This document shows positions 11,600 through 23,043 of a stretch of DNA of 64,000 bases, piece by piece. Both the position numbers and the translations under genes were made by a program. The stretch comes from Miscanthus floridulus. Taxonomy: Eukaryota; Streptophyta; Magnoliopsida; Poales; Poaceae. The stretch's first letter is position 1. Each line of letters begins with the position of its first letter. The notes under the pieces were generated by a model, which searched no databases, was not told where the DNA came from, and saw only the letters and a program-made list of their open reading frames with translations. The stretch covers positions 76,401,368 to 76,465,367 of the forward strand of contig NC_089583.1 of NCBI RefSeq assembly GCF_019320115.1, given 5' to 3'.

Positions 11600-11723
11600 C
11601 CTGTTTGGCAGGCCGTAAACGATCGTATACGATCGTGGATTATAAATTGAAACAGTATTTTTCTCTCACACTAAATCAGCCAGTAGTAAATAATCCATGA
11701 TCCAGCCAAGACAGCCGAACAGG
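11600..11723. mobile_element. MITE-like inverted-repeat unit
   Basis: The left end CCTGTTTGGCAGGC is the approximate inverse of the right end (GACAGCCGAACAGG). The core TTTTTCTCTCACACTAAATCAG matches the TTTCTCTCACAACAAATCAG core of the neighbouring MITE family in inverse orientation. Confidence 0.55.
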
Positions 11724-12117
11724 CTGATAGTTTCTCAAAAGGGACGAAGAAAAGGAATCGTTCTTCCTTTCGAAGACGAGGAGAAAAAGGAACGGTTCTT
11801 GCCTCCTTGGCCATTGCTTCATTGCTTGCAACCAAATGTAAAAAAAGCAGGAACCAAGAAGGCAAGAGAAAATGTCTTCGCTTGCAATTTTGCGTTTGGG
11901 AATTCTGACGCAAGAAGTTTCTAGTGCATAATAACTTGCAGGTTGCAGCTTCTTGTTGCACAAATAGATAGAGTCTCACTTTGCCTTGGGACGAAAATTC
12001 CATCGTCATAGCACAAATACGTACTTTGCAGTTTGTCTGAAGACCAATATACATTCCAACTACTGGAAAGGACGGAAGAGTATACCCGGAAGGGTTGTGA
12101 CTTGTCACTCTTTCTAT
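11724..12117. other. Intergenic, no gene recognised
   Basis: Open frames on both strands overlap the adjacent MITE and lack any recognisable domain. I treat them as chance. Confidence 0.45.
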
Positions 12118-12263
12118 GGCCATGTTTATTCGAGCTTTGGGTCACTTTTGGACGAATAGATTTTGGACTTTCTAAAAGTCAAACAGCTCCTTAAAACCAA
12201 AAATCTAAAACATCATCACAGTGAGTTTCTAGCTTTTAGCTTGGGAGCTTTTTGGCTTTTGCA

Positions 12264-12391
12264 GCCCTGTTCGCTTCTCTTATAATCCTTCTTTTTCAGT
12301 TTGTTTTTTTAGCCGGAACAGTGTTTTTCTCTCACAACAAATCAGTCGGAACAGTGTTTCGACTTATTTTTTCAGCGAAGCGAACGAAGCC
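12264..12391. mobile_element. MITE, CCGTTCGCT-type family (copy 3)
   Basis: The left end GCCCTGTTCGCTT and the right end AAGCGAACGAAGCC are inverted. TGCA occurs just outside both ends (12260-12263 and 12392-12395). The core carries TTTTTCTCTCACAACAAATC, in opposite orientation to copy 2. Confidence 0.7.
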
Positions 12392-12399
12392 TGCATGGT

Positions 12400-12809
12400 T
12401 GTCGACAGAATATCGTCGACAGTTTACCGAGGGGTATCCCGCAATGGTAGATTTGTCGGTGGGGGTGCGCATAATCAGGAACCGGATGGTGACACAAGGC
12501 GCAGAGACAGCGATTTAGACAGGTTCGGGCCGTCTGATCGACGTAATACCCTACGTCATGTGTCTTTGGTGTATTGTATTGAGATGTAGTAGATAGATCT
12601 TAATGGATCGTGTCCGCTAGGGGACCCCTGCCTCTCCTTATATAGTCTGGAGGAGCAGGGTTACAAGTAAAGTAGCCTATTTGGTACTATACAATATCTT
12701 ACGGTGCACGCCGAGCAGCGCCGTGCACGCCTTAATCTTGTGGGCTGGGCCACCTCTGATGGTGCGGCCCATGTCTTGTCTTGAGGATATCGGGGGCCAT
12801 ACCCCCACA
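12400..12809 (-). repeat. 3' LTR of the non-autonomous element
   Basis: A 410-bp repeat equal in length to the partner at 14405-14814. It contains TATATAGTC at about 12639, which on the minus strand gives GACTATATA, a likely TATA signal. Confidence 0.85.
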
Positions 12810-13106
12810 GCTAGTGTTCGAGCCTCACAGTAGGTGACATAGTCGCGTGGTGCCAGGGTCAAAAAGTAGAAGACCAGCCGAGCAGGCAGCCAGTCCCCGG
12901 GCGTAGCCTCGAGATGAGAACAAGCACATTCATCGCAAGGTAAAGTGTGCCTACTTAGTCCCCGAGCTTGCTGAAAGAAGAAGTATGAAAGCTTTGCCGA
13001 CGTCGTCTGACTTGTGCGTATCAAGACCCAGACGTGCTGCCCAAGATCAGCACCCTGATCCGAACAGCATGGAGCAGCTTGATAGCACACCGATGAGACG
13101 TAGCAA

Positions 13107-13425
13107 GATCCGAGCACCGAGGAGTCCTCAGCGTAGCCGGCGATGTTCGACCACCCAGGGAGTTCCCGACGTCGTTGGCGATGACCGAGCACCAAGGAGC
13201 GAGGAGTTCCCGGCGTCGCTGGCGATGACCAAGCACCGAGGAGTCCTCGGCGTCGCTGGCGATGACCGAGCACCGAGGAGCAAGGAGTCCCCGACGTCAC
13301 TGGCGATGACCGAGCACCGAGAAGTCCCTGGCGTAGGCGGCGATGTTCGAGCACCGAGGAGTCCCAGGCGAAGCTGGCGAGGTCTGAGCACCGAGGAGTC
13401 CTCGGCGTAGCTGGCGACGTCCCAT
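13107..13425. repeat. Degenerate tandem repeat, ~39/48-bp unit
   Basis: At least six imperfect copies of a unit beginning GATGACCGAGCACCGAGGAG and ending GGCGTCGCTGGC, some with an 8-9-bp extension (GCAAGGAG). It lies in the interior of the non-autonomous LTR element. The open frame through it is a by-product of the repeat. Confidence 0.8.
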
Positions 13426-14404
13426 GCGGTGAAGTGTGCCCACTTAGTCCTCAAGCACGAAGAATCCGAGCACTGAGGAGTAACTGACGTAGCTGGCGAT
13501 GAAGCACGAGCGGCGAACAGTCTGGTCAACTGGTCGGCGACGAAGTGAGTGTTGAGTAGAAACGACCGACGAACAGTCCGATCAACTGGTTGGCGACGAA
13601 GTCGATGAACCAAGCGGTCTGACCAGTTGATCGGTGGAGAAGTCCGAGCACCAGACGGTCCGATCACCTGGACTCTGATCCTACAAAACAAATATGTAGA
13701 ACGGGTAGTATATGATGTAAAAATAAATGAACTTTGGAGAAAAAATAGCGTATGTAGCTCGATGATCAGTTGGAGCGAAGATGTATTTATATTTAATATA
13801 AACCGCCCGACCAGTTAGTGTGTAGCTGAGTCTATAGCCCTAGCTAGCCCATAGTCTATAACGTCGAGTGCGGAGCCCGTGCACGTGTAGGAGGAACAAG
13901 CGTCGCTAAGGAGCCGCTGCCGACCATCCATAACGCAGAGGGCAGACGCTCGTGTACATGTAGGGATGAACCGGAGACAGGGCCGTCTCTGGAGGCGTCC
14001 GAGCATCAATATGACTGTTCGGGGGTTCGAAAAATCGTTTGGAGAGCAAACATAGAAAAAACAGCTCGAAGAAACGTCATGGCAATATACGGAGATTGGA
14101 GAATATTTAGAAGAATATTAAAACATGACTTAGCTTTAGACGGAGTGTTTGGTCGGCGACGTATGGTGTTATCTGGTTGGCGTTGACGGCGAGCGCCTGG
14201 CGGACGGTGAGTTGTCGGTGAAGACGACCTCGGAGGTGATTCCGAGATCGGATCTGCTGTCGCGAGGGCTGGTGTAGCCAGCGATGAATCGTCGTCGTGG
14301 ACCGGCATGGATCTCCACGAGATTGATGACGAGAACGCGCTGTTGATTTGAGGTCCATCTGGCTCGCCATGGATCAAGCGCACACCCCTACCTGGCGCGC
14401 CAAC

Positions 14405-14814
14405 TGTCGATAGAATATCGTCGGCAGTCCACCGAGGGGTATCCCGCGATGGTAGATTTGTCGGTGGGGGTGCGCGTAATCAGGAACCGGATGGTGACAC
14501 AAGGCGCAGAGACAACGATTTAGACAGGTTCGGGCCGTCTGATCGACGTAATACCCTACGTTATGTGTCTTTGGTGTATTATATTGAGATGTAGTAGATA
14601 TATTTTGATGGATCGTGTCCGCTAGGGGACCCCTGCCTCTCCTTATATAGTCTAGAGGGGCAGAGTTACAAGTAAAGTAGTATATTTGGTAGTATACAAT
14701 ATCTTGAGGTGCACGTCGAGCAGCGCCATGCACGGCTTGATCTTGTGGGCTGGGCCATCTCTAATGGTGCGACCCATGTCTTGTCTTGAGGATACCAGGG
14801 GCCATACCCCCACA
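14405..14814 (-). repeat. 5' LTR of the non-autonomous element
   Basis: Partner of 12400-12809, with the primer-binding site immediately inside it at 14391-14402. Confidence 0.85.
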
Positions 14815-14868
14815 ATGATCTAAAAGTTGAGGCCCAAAAGCTTCTAAGAAACCTAAATAAACAGGGCC

Positions 14869-15370
14869 TATATATGATGAAAAGGAAACACATTGCTCTG
14901 AAATAACGTGACCGGGTTTATAACTGCACACCATAGTTTAATTGCACACAGCCTCATCCTCACTTTTTCATTGGGCAAGAATGCAATGCAAGACCGGATC
15001 AGCATTCAAAGGTAGACCTTCATGACATGTTAGCCGCTCTGACTGTTATTACTCTGATAAAATAGTCATATCTACTGAGTACGGACTAGTCGTCGTCGCA
15101 AAGATTAAATAGACCTTCATGACATGTTGGCCCCAGGAGAGGGTTGTATAAACTGCCGAAGATTTGATCAAAACACAGCAGCCGCATTCGCGCGGCTGGT
15201 CATGGTCGTTGCCCTGCTTGGTCAGTGTAATGTATTTAATATATATTTTATTTTAATGCATGTTTTTTGAAACTGTATTTTAATGCATGTTTAATACAAA
15301 GAAACTTACCCAAACCAAGCAGAAATATTTCATAGTAGTGTATTTGTGTAGTTAAGATGTTGACTGACCA
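14869..15370. other. Intergenic, no gene recognised
   Basis: AT-rich DNA with a short direct repeat (AGACCTTCATGACATGTT at about 15016 and 15112). Nothing else is supported. Confidence 0.45.
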
Positions 15371-15704
15371 ATGTTTGGATCCAACGATTAAAGTTTAGGA
15401 GGTGTCACATCAGATGTCACATTGAATGTCATATCGGATGTTCGGATATTAATTATAAAACTAATTACAGAAACCGTGACTAATTCAAGAGACGAATCTA
15501 TTAAGCCTAATTAATTCATCATTATCACATGTTTACTGTAGCACCACATTATCATATAATGAACTAATTAGGTTTAATAGATTCGTCTCGTAAATTAGTT
15601 TCAATCTATGCAATTAGTTTTATAATTAGTCTATATTTAATACTCTAAATTAGTGTCAAACATCTGATATGATATGGACTAAATTTTAAAAGGGAAACCA
15701 AACA
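15371..15704. mobile_element. MITE, second copy of the 4935-type family
   Basis: ATGTTTGGAT at the left and CCAAACAT at the right are inverted. The interior has CTAATTCAAGAGACGAATCT facing AGATTCGTCTCGTAAATTAG, a long hairpin. The sequence around TCACATCGGATGTT resembles the copy at 4935-5264. Confidence 0.65.
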
Positions 15705-16629
15705 TCTAAACTGAAATAGTGGAGCAGTTTGAGCAGAAGGGCCCACCGCCCACGTATTTGCATGAAGCGGTGGAGCCCAATCATCACATTTTTTTTTTGG
15801 AGTCTGGTTAGTGAAAACTGGTGGGATATAGATGGATATCAGAACTGTAACAGTAGAATCGTAGAACCATGGCACTAAAATTGTAAAGAGATAAATTCTG
15901 ATTAATGGAACCGTAAAATCGGCACAATCAACTAATAAGATGCAGTGAGTCAGAGAATTGAACGATGGAATCACGAGTTTATAACAATAATATAATGCAA
16001 TCAAATACCCTATACTATTTTTCTCTTGTAGGAGTATATATAAGTTGGATACGGATATGTCAAATTAAATACATAAACGAAGTGGATACTCTGGACACAT
16101 ATGCGGATCAATATGCATGAATTGAGTATTGTTTAGTTGGTTAAGTTCCCTGCGGTAGAATTTATCTATTTAGGTTTAAGTCCTTGATAAGATACACACT
16201 TTTTAGATTTAGGTTTAACGGTATTTATTTTAGGATTTGACAATACTATTTTTTAATTGTAGTCAACATGCCTATAAATAGCATCAATTGTATGGTGGCA
16301 ATGTGCCCATGGACAACGAAGCCATGTTTACCCTTGCCAGGGGCAGCCGCGGGGCGCGCAGGGCCTATCCTGTTCGCGTGCCCTTAAACCTGGCTTGATC
16401 CGCTTATTTTTTCATCTGAAACAGTGTTTTTCTTTCACAAATTCATCCAGCATTCCTCCAAACCATCCAGATTTCTCCAGAATTCAGACAATATATGATG
16501 TTTATTAATCTTTTACATATGAAACCTGCGTCCAAACCGCGGCCAGCCAGCGTGCCACGTCACGGGCTTTTCGCGGCCGTTCGATCGGGCGCGCGGACGG
16601 CCCAGATCGGGCGATCCGTGATCATTTTA
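15705..16629. other. Intergenic, no gene recognised
   Basis: AT-rich DNA. A segment at about 16370-16440 resembles part of the CCGTTCGCT-type MITE core (TGAAACAGTGTTTTTCTTTCAC) but has no clear ends. Confidence 0.4.
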
Positions 16630-16862
16630 TGAAAAACCCCTTCTATTTTTCGGAAATCAACCCGCGCTCCAGAGGCCCTCTCAGAATATTTTGCAAAAAA
16701 CACCTCAGACTATTTCCAAATCAACCCGCAGTCCAGAACGGATGGGCTCCGGGTTTTTTTGCAAAAAAAGACCTTCACTTTATCGAAAATCAACCCACGC
16801 TCCAGAGACACTCTCAGCAATTTTTGCGAAAACCTCCTTAGATTTTTCTCAAATCAAAATAT
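16630..16862. repeat. Tandem repeat, ~67-bp unit, about 3.4 copies
   Basis: Successive units start at about 16631, 16695, 16763 and 16828. Each contains a poly-A/CCCC start, a TTTTTC(G)GAAATCAACCCGC core, CAGTCCAGA-like and CTCTCAG-like words, and a TTTTGCAAAA end. The last unit is partial. It lies upstream of a Helitron-like 3' end and may belong to the same element. Confidence 0.7.
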
Positions 16863-17197
16863 AGACCACCTTTGATTATATCTCTTTTTTTCAAAAAATA
16901 AATTAGCTAAAACTTTAAAATTGCATAGTAAATCACAGAAAATTTGTAAATTAGAAAATCAAGTTGAACTAAAATCCTAACGAGTAGAACTATGCAGTGC
17001 ATCCATAATATCACATGTTTTAGTAAGGATTTTTCATATAAACTTTTACCTATGCTTTTAAGGGACAAATAAAATTATACCTTCATGATGATAAAGTCTC
17101 GAAAATACATAAAAATCATAAAATGAACAAAAAATGCTGAGTTTCTTATCACTACACCTATATTCTTATTGCCACTAGCCTAATCGAAAGGGAAGGC

Positions 17198-17225
17198 GCG
17201 GCAAAGCCGCACCCGCGTTTCTAGT
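17198..17225 (+). mobile_element. Helitron-like 3' terminus
   Basis: A perfect stem GCGGC-AAA-GCCGC (17198-17210) is followed 10 nt later by CTAG and then T (17221-17225). Plant Helitrons end in CTRR, usually 10-12 nt after a GC-rich hairpin, and insert between A and T. The 5' end (expected TC after A) could not be placed, so the extent of the element is unknown. Confidence 0.5.
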
Positions 17226-18006
17226 TATATATGGACCCTAAATCACTAGAGATTATATAAAAAATAGCTAAATATATAACATCACTTTTGATCTAGCAAA
17301 GGTCTAATCTATTTATCCAATGGTTGACTAGTTTCTAAGATTAGTCATTCTGGTATCTACTTTGACCACAGAAAGTGGCTTTACAGTAATGAAACTTTTC
17401 AGACACATACCAGAAGTAAGATCAAAGATGAATTTTTTTTAAGGTGTAGAGGTAGGGTGTGTTCTTGCGTTCTTAGGAGAGTGTGTATACGCTGTACTTT
17501 ACAAAAAGTATTTATATTATTATGCATTGAATATTAACAAGTCAGGGATAACATTGTTCAAATATTTTTTTTCCAAATACACTACTAACTAAAAGCATCA
17601 AAGGTAGGAATTAGCCGATTAGTCAGAACCTTTTAGTCGCTATTTTTTTTTATCTCGGGGTTTATTCTGAATTTAATAAAAGATAAGAACTCTAATTCAC
17701 TTATCCGCCTGGGCCGAAACAGTACGTTGGCCTAAATCTCCTGGCATCCATATTCAACGCCTGTATTTGTATACGATACATTCAACTCAAAAAAAAATTT
17801 TGTATACGATACATGACAAAGACCCGGATTTGTGAGTCCTATGTGACGATTGGTAGATCTCCGTAGCTGGAGCACACGCAATGCTCATCCCTAATATAGC
17901 CCAGCGTGAGACGCCCTGTAGTCACGGGCCTTAAAACAATGGGCCTACCACGATGTGCCAGCCTACTAAGTTCTGCTGCTGCTTCGTGAGATATATATTT
18001 TCTGAT
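17226..18006. other. Intergenic, no gene recognised
   Basis: AT-rich DNA without recognisable exons or repeats. Confidence 0.45.
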
Positions 18007-19099
18007 CGCTAATACTTGGACACGGACGTCCGCCCCTATCCATACGCTGTCATTATGGGCCTGCGCAACGAACAGCCCAACACAAGTGATCTTTCCCATC
18101 ACATTTGCATCTGGCTGTCGGAGCATCACCGCGCATCCACCGCTGCACTGCCCCCTTCCCCCACCGCGCATCCACCGCTTCACCGCCCCCTTCCCCCACC
18201 GCGTGCTTGTCCCCCGCGCACACAACGTCCTTTCCCATGCCGCACCGAAGCCATCGCCGGCCATACCGCGCCACCATCCCGCGCCTCGCCCCTATCCACC
18301 GGCACGCGCCCCTGTCCACCTCGCTCGCCATGGCCATGGCAGGCACCACGCCACCACCACCCCGCCGCCACCAGGAGGAGGTCACTGTCAATCCGGTCTT
18401 CGTCTTTCGCACGGCAAGAAGGGGAGGCCTGCGCACGCTGAGCTATTTGTTCCCGACGTTATCTCTGGACCTAGCTTGCTGGTTACTGCAGTTCCCCACC
18501 AGGTAGGCCATGGCTGCCGGCAATGCTGTGTTTGATGTGTTTTAGGTGTTTCCAACTTATGTTTCAAGTGTTTCATTTGAATGTTGCAAAAGTCGATCTG
18601 GAATGTTGCATATGTTGCAATGGTAATATACACATGTTGCAAGCGTATGTTTCAAGTGTTTCAGACGTTTGTTTCAAATGTTTCATATGGATGTTTCAAA
18701 AGTTGATCTGGTGTTACACATGTTGCAATGGCTATACTCGCATGTTTCAAATACATGTTTTAAGTGTTTCATTTGTTTAACGCTCAGTGTTTCATCTGTT
18801 TGACAAATGTTTCATCTGGATGTTTCAAAAGTAGATCTTGTGTTGTAGGCCGCTATCCGCATGCTGCTGCTGGTGCGCTGCCGTGGTTCATGTGACGACC
18901 TACAGTTGCCTCCACAATGCGCATCCATAAGCAGGGCAGGTGGGCGCGGGGGTGCGGTTCTGCCATGCGGGGCGTAGGCCGCGGTTTTGGACGCTGGGGC
19001 TAGTTGGAAACGGGACGGAGTACGTGGGATGCGGTGTAGGTACGGGTTGTGGGAGCTGCGTTCAGACGTAGGACTGAGACTAGATGTCCGGACTCTAGC
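18007..19099. mobile_element. MULE-like non-autonomous element, second copy
   Basis: It has the same order of parts as 5983-9118: a left end with GGGCCTGCG...GAAC, a GC-rich Pro/Ala/His block (18120-18520), a degenerate array of ATGTTTCAAGTGTTTCA-type words (18530-18840), then a GC-rich right block. The right edge GTCCGGACTCTAGCC and left edge GCTAATACTTGGACACGG are a weak inverted pair. No target duplication could be confirmed. The frames in the GC-rich blocks are not considered genes. Confidence 0.45.
18530..18840. repeat. Degenerate short-period array (TGTTTCAAGTGTTTCA-type)
   Basis: About fifteen imperfect copies of a word of roughly 16-24 bp built on ATGTTTCAAGTGTTTCA and ATGTTGCAAGCGTATG, interspersed with AAAGTNGATCTGG. 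The same array is found at 6545-6650 plus 8512-8810. Confidence 0.7.
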
Positions 19100-21660
19100 C
19101 TTACCAGATAACCGCCGACTTGTGTAAGGAAAACAGAGCACGTGAGAGCAACTCCAGTCCTCGGAGTTGAGACGCGATCGAGTTACATATAGGCCTGAGT
19201 AAAATCAACGAGTCAGAGCCGCTCTCTAGGCAATCGAAATGCTTCGAGAATGAAGGGATTCCAAGCAAGGACTCGCTACGAGAAAGACAGCACACGAGAT
19301 CGAATACCGAACCGAACTAACTGTGACTAAGATTGAAGTGACTAAGATTTGAGGTTTTCGACCACTAGTTCGGTCCCGAGTCCATGCTACCCAAATTTTT
19401 TACGGTTATTTCAGTTATATGCCTTGGGTAACCGAATTCACTGAGCATTTGGTTTTTATTGACATAATGTGTACTTTAGACTATTATTAATGATATAATA
19501 TTTATTCTAGTGGATTTATATCAACCTATGATGTATTGTTATTTTTTCCTTCAAATAGAAAGAATACTGCTAAAATTTACTATAAATTATACTATTTAGT
19601 TGTTGTTTTGTCTAATCGAGTTAGTTCTTTCATGATCGAGATCTAATCGAACCAACCTAGATCGAACTTGGTTGGTCCTGAGTTTTAAAAGTAACCGATC
19701 GGTTTTCTTTTGTAGATGACCAAACTTTCAAAATGATCGAAGAAGAGATCGATTCTGTTTGGTACCGAACGCGCAGGCGTAAGAGCAGCGAGCTGAGCCG
19801 ATCCCCTCCTCGGGCGACGCGGCAGAGCCGCACACGCAGTTTCAAAGCCAACTGGTTCGGTCCACCCGCACTGCGGCCGACGCCTATCCTATCCATCGTG
19901 ACATCGTCGGTCAGCCGGACCCCATCCCCATGTTTGTCGGCTTGTCGATCGTTTCTCGATCCCTAGGCTCCTCCGGCCGTCCCGTTGCGAGACCTCTGCG
20001 TCGTTTGCGACGGCGACACAAACATGCGCCGAACCCGTGGACTCCCGCGAGATGTCAAACGCTGATGATGCACGCGGGAGCGGAAGGCGACGTGCGGTTA
20101 GCTTTTGTGCTCCGGTTTCTGATCAGCGCTGCACACGTCGACGAGACGACGCATGAGCTGATATATATATGAGCATGCCGGGCGGTTGTCCTCTCGCTCC
20201 CGAGATTGCTACGCTACACAAAAGAAGTTGGTCGCGGGTGCATCCGTGTGCCGTTCCAGCTGACTGTGCACAACCTAGTCAGGATTATACCAAAATACAC
20301 CGAGTTACCGAGACTCCACGACCTCAACCTTTGCGCTTGCAGTAGTTTAATTTAATTAATTAACGACGTGGTGACGACAAGACGCGCACTACTAATTAGT
20401 TGGTCATCTGGATGTCTCCCATGGAGTCTCTTTCAGACAGCGGCACAAAAAAAATTGACTACTAGCAGTGAAAGAGTCAAAATCTGTCGCCCGTGCACAT
20501 ATGCATGTTTTGACCAGATGACCCCCACGAGCTCTGGCCTCTGGACTGTGGAGCATCTATCTATCTGCGCCAAGCTACCATGCATGGGTTTGTGCACATG
20601 TACCGAACATATGTATGCATGCAAACGGAAGCGACGAACGTGGGGAAAGAGAGAGTGCTTCGGTACCCTCCCGTAAATTTCTTGGTTTGGCGACGCATCC
20701 AAATCCAAACTGATCACGTCCAGCTCAGCCGTCGCAAAGTCCAAGGCTTGCCAACCTTTTGTTCGGATGCATGTGACTTCACACATCGACGCGCCCCCTG
20801 ATGGACCTCACCTCATGCAGGGGTCCATCTCGCCCATCCACCCAACCTGTTGCGTCAACTCTTGTACTGAGGCAAGCTGACCATGCTCGGCATGTATATG
20901 CCACTCAGCCACTGTGCAATTTGCGAGTACGTCTTTACTGAAAGAAATGGAGTGAGGAGCGTGTCCGAGAAGTGAAGGAAGCGAGCTTCGCAAGGAAGAT
21001 AAGGTTGGATCGATGCCCCAGATTTGTCTTAGCATTGACCATTCGGCCTTGATCACACCACATGTAGTATTTTGGTTGACACTCATTTTATATCAGCCCG
21101 GAGATCAGAGTTAGGCGCTGTGCATGTTGCAAGGGTGGCTGTGGCTCTCACTCTAATCAATCATCAATCACTTATTCGCTTGCTCCAATGAAGATGCACG
21201 AATGATTAGTCCTCCTTGCTTATCGAAGCTAAAAGGATGTTACACACTCGCCTAATTGCCAGTGATCCCTGTTGTTGATTAGCTGGTGTGTTTCGTCGTC
21301 GGTCTTCACACACGCACACCCATAGAAAACCACTATGATACGTTCACCGACATGATATATATTCTTTCCCATGTCAGCATCGACACTAGCTACCACCTGA
21401 TCGATCTTGATGCCAACTGATCATTCAGTTCAGGCACCAAACTGCTTTTAGTTGATCACATGCACGCATATGCTATGCACACAGACAAACAAACACAAGA
21501 TTGAAATCAGTGGCGACGAATTTTGTTGCATTAGTACATTCATCTATGGCTTGTACAGATGGGACTTGCGTTGGATTCCGACAAAATTCAACGGACGTAC
21601 GTACAATTCACCGTACAAAACAAACAAGAGATTCAACAAGGAGTTCAGTTCAATGATCAG
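19100..21660. other. 2.5-kb intergenic region without recognised genes
   Basis: Mixed composition with several short frames (for example near 19733-19966 and 20368-20676), none with a recognisable domain, signal peptide or splice context. It includes a short TA microsatellite at 20160. I see no tRNA or other RNA gene. Confidence 0.45.
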
Positions 21661-21961
21661 AACTAATGAAACGATGGTGCATTGGTGCGCTGACATCTCA
21701 CCAAACATATAACACTCTGGACCCACTAACAGTTCCAACTTCAATCAACCAAGCACAGCAACAGCAACAGCTACAGCACACACCACAAGGATACAACACT
21801 CGCGCCAAGGGAGAAGAACAGCAGCTTCTTCCGATCCTCTCCGTCTTTTCTCTTCCAAAGTTCCAATCCCAAATAACGACCGTACACGTACGTACGGGCG
21901 GTAGTATAGTATATACGCAGAACAAGACAGTCGCCGCCGGTGGATTGACTGGCCGATCCGA

Positions 21962-22342
21962 TCAGTGCGTCGGCGGCGAGGAGGGGTCCGGCGACGGGAT
22001 CATGCCGCCGTGGGTGTTGGTGTTTGCCGTGGGCGGCCCGTAGTCCATGGTCGTGTACGCCATCTCCTCCGGCAGCAGGCGGCCGACGAGGGGCGCCGCG
22101 CGCCGCTCGTCGTTGTGCCGCAGCGCCTGCACCTTCCGCGCTTCCACCAGCCCTGCGCTCCATCACAACCCACACATCCATCGACCAAAGGCACCGACAT
22201 GAGTACGGCGATATGAGATGAATTGGAAGAGCGTGCAGCGGTAGCCAGGCCGGGCGGCCGCGCCGTGCTTACCCTGCGAGAAGGAGAGCGCGAGGAGGGC
22301 CGGGACCAGGAGGAGAGCGAGAAGGAACCTCTGCTTGGCCAT
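21962..22342 (-). CDS. Small secreted peptide precursor, PSY-like (two exons)
   Basis: Exon 1 (22342-22273) starts at ATG and encodes MAKQRFLLALLLVPALLALS, a classic signal peptide. It ends at a GT donor (CAG-G^GTAAGC). Exon 2 (22152-21962) starts after a GCGCAG acceptor and continues in frame to TGA, giving 86 residues in total. Near the C terminus lies EEMAYTTMDYGPPTANTNTH. An acidic-Tyr pair followed by a Pro/Ser/Thr-Ala-Asn segment and a His recalls the tyrosine-sulfated PSY family (motif DY..P..AN..H), although there is one extra residue before the His. A basic, charged middle (ARK...RHNDERR) is usual for such precursors. The peptide would be secreted, sulfated on Tyr and cleaved, and would act as a growth or stress signal through a receptor kinase. 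Family identity is an inference; the gene structure is well supported. An upstream in-frame Met at 22411 would bury the signal peptide and is not used. Confidence 0.6.
22153..22272 (-). other. Intron of the peptide precursor gene
   Basis: A 120-bp GT-AG intron of phase 1. The donor is GTAAGC and the acceptor is GAGCGCAG. It separates the signal peptide from the mature-peptide exon. Confidence 0.65.
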
Positions 22343-22440
22343 TGCAGTTGGGGCCAGAGAGAGACGGGGGAAGCCGGAAAACAGAGGGCGGGGGTGATGG
22401 GGTGGGAGCATCGAGGAGGACGGAGAGTGGTGCCGTGGGC

Positions 22441-22447
22441 TTTAAAT
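22441..22447 (-). promoter_or_regulatory. TATA-like box of the peptide gene
   Basis: The minus strand reads CATTTAAAG about 100 bp upstream of the ATG at 22342, in otherwise GC-rich DNA. Confidence 0.4.
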
Positions 22448-22626
22448 GAGGCTTTCGGCGGATTCGAAACTGCCGGGGCACCTTCGCCCGCCTTCCAACG
22501 TGCCTCACCGCCACCTCTGAGGCTGGCACCTGGGGGCCCCGCCTGCCCACCTCTGCCCTCTGCCTTGCCGGCCCGTTGCCCGAACGGAGGGGCCGCCTCA
22601 CCAAAAGGATATGGACATTCCGGGTC

Positions 22627-22977
22627 TATTTAGTCTGTGTTTAGTTGGAGGGAAAGTTGAAATTTGGGTACGATAGTATTTTTGTTTTTATTTGGTAAAT
22701 AGTATTTAATCATGGGCTAATTAGGCTCAAAATGTTCGTCTCGCGATTTCCAACCAAACTGTGCAATTAGCTTTTTTTGTCTACATTTAATGCTCCATGC
22801 ATGTATCGCAAGATTCGATGTGATGAGTACTATAACACTTTTTTGGAACTCTTTTTAGAACTGAACATGGGCTTAGAACACAGAATTTTTGTAGGAATGA
22901 TATAGAAATCAGTTTATTTTTTTTTCCAGAAAACATAGAAACAGAAAATTTTTCACTACGTTCCAAATAAACCATAA
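22627..22977. mobile_element. Possible degraded MITE
   Basis: GTGTTTAGTTGGA at the left and TTCCAAATAAACC at the right are approximate inverted repeats. The interior has the GCTAATTAGGCTCAAAATG and TTCGTCTCGCGATTTCC words typical of hairpin MITEs. Confidence 0.35.
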
Positions 22978-23043
22978 GATGTTGTTGGGCAGAGGAGGTT
23001 TGAATTCAGAATTCGAGCACGTTTGGAGTAGAGCTCACGCCGG

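Larger units (their letters stand above)
12400..14814 (-). mobile_element. Non-autonomous LTR retrotransposon, 2.4 kb
   Basis: Two 410-bp direct repeats bound a 1595-bp interior. On the coding (minus) strand each LTR runs TGTGGGGGTATGG...TCGACA. The flanking words ATGGT (12395-12399) and ATGAT (14815-14819) are a target duplication with one mismatch. On the minus strand, two bases after the LTR end, comes TGGCGCGCCAGG (14402-14391), a plausible primer-binding site. The interior begins with a short frame (MASQMDLKS...) and has no protease, integrase or reverse transcriptase, so the element needed proteins supplied in trans. By hand count the LTRs differ at about 29 of 410 sites. It sits inside an older MITE. 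Confidence 0.85.
12118..14868. mobile_element. Outer MITE split by two younger insertions
   Basis: The left end (GGCCATGTTTATTCGAGCTT) and the reverse complement of the right end (GGCCCTGTTTATTTAGG) match as an inverted repeat. Removing the MITE at 12264-12391 and the LTR element at 12400-14814 rejoins a unit of roughly 200 bp. No target duplication could be confirmed. Confidence 0.5.

Noticed and set aside
11671..12123. 150-codon minus-strand open frame
   Set aside because: It overlaps a MITE at its end, has no recognisable domain and alternates with equally open frames on the other strand.
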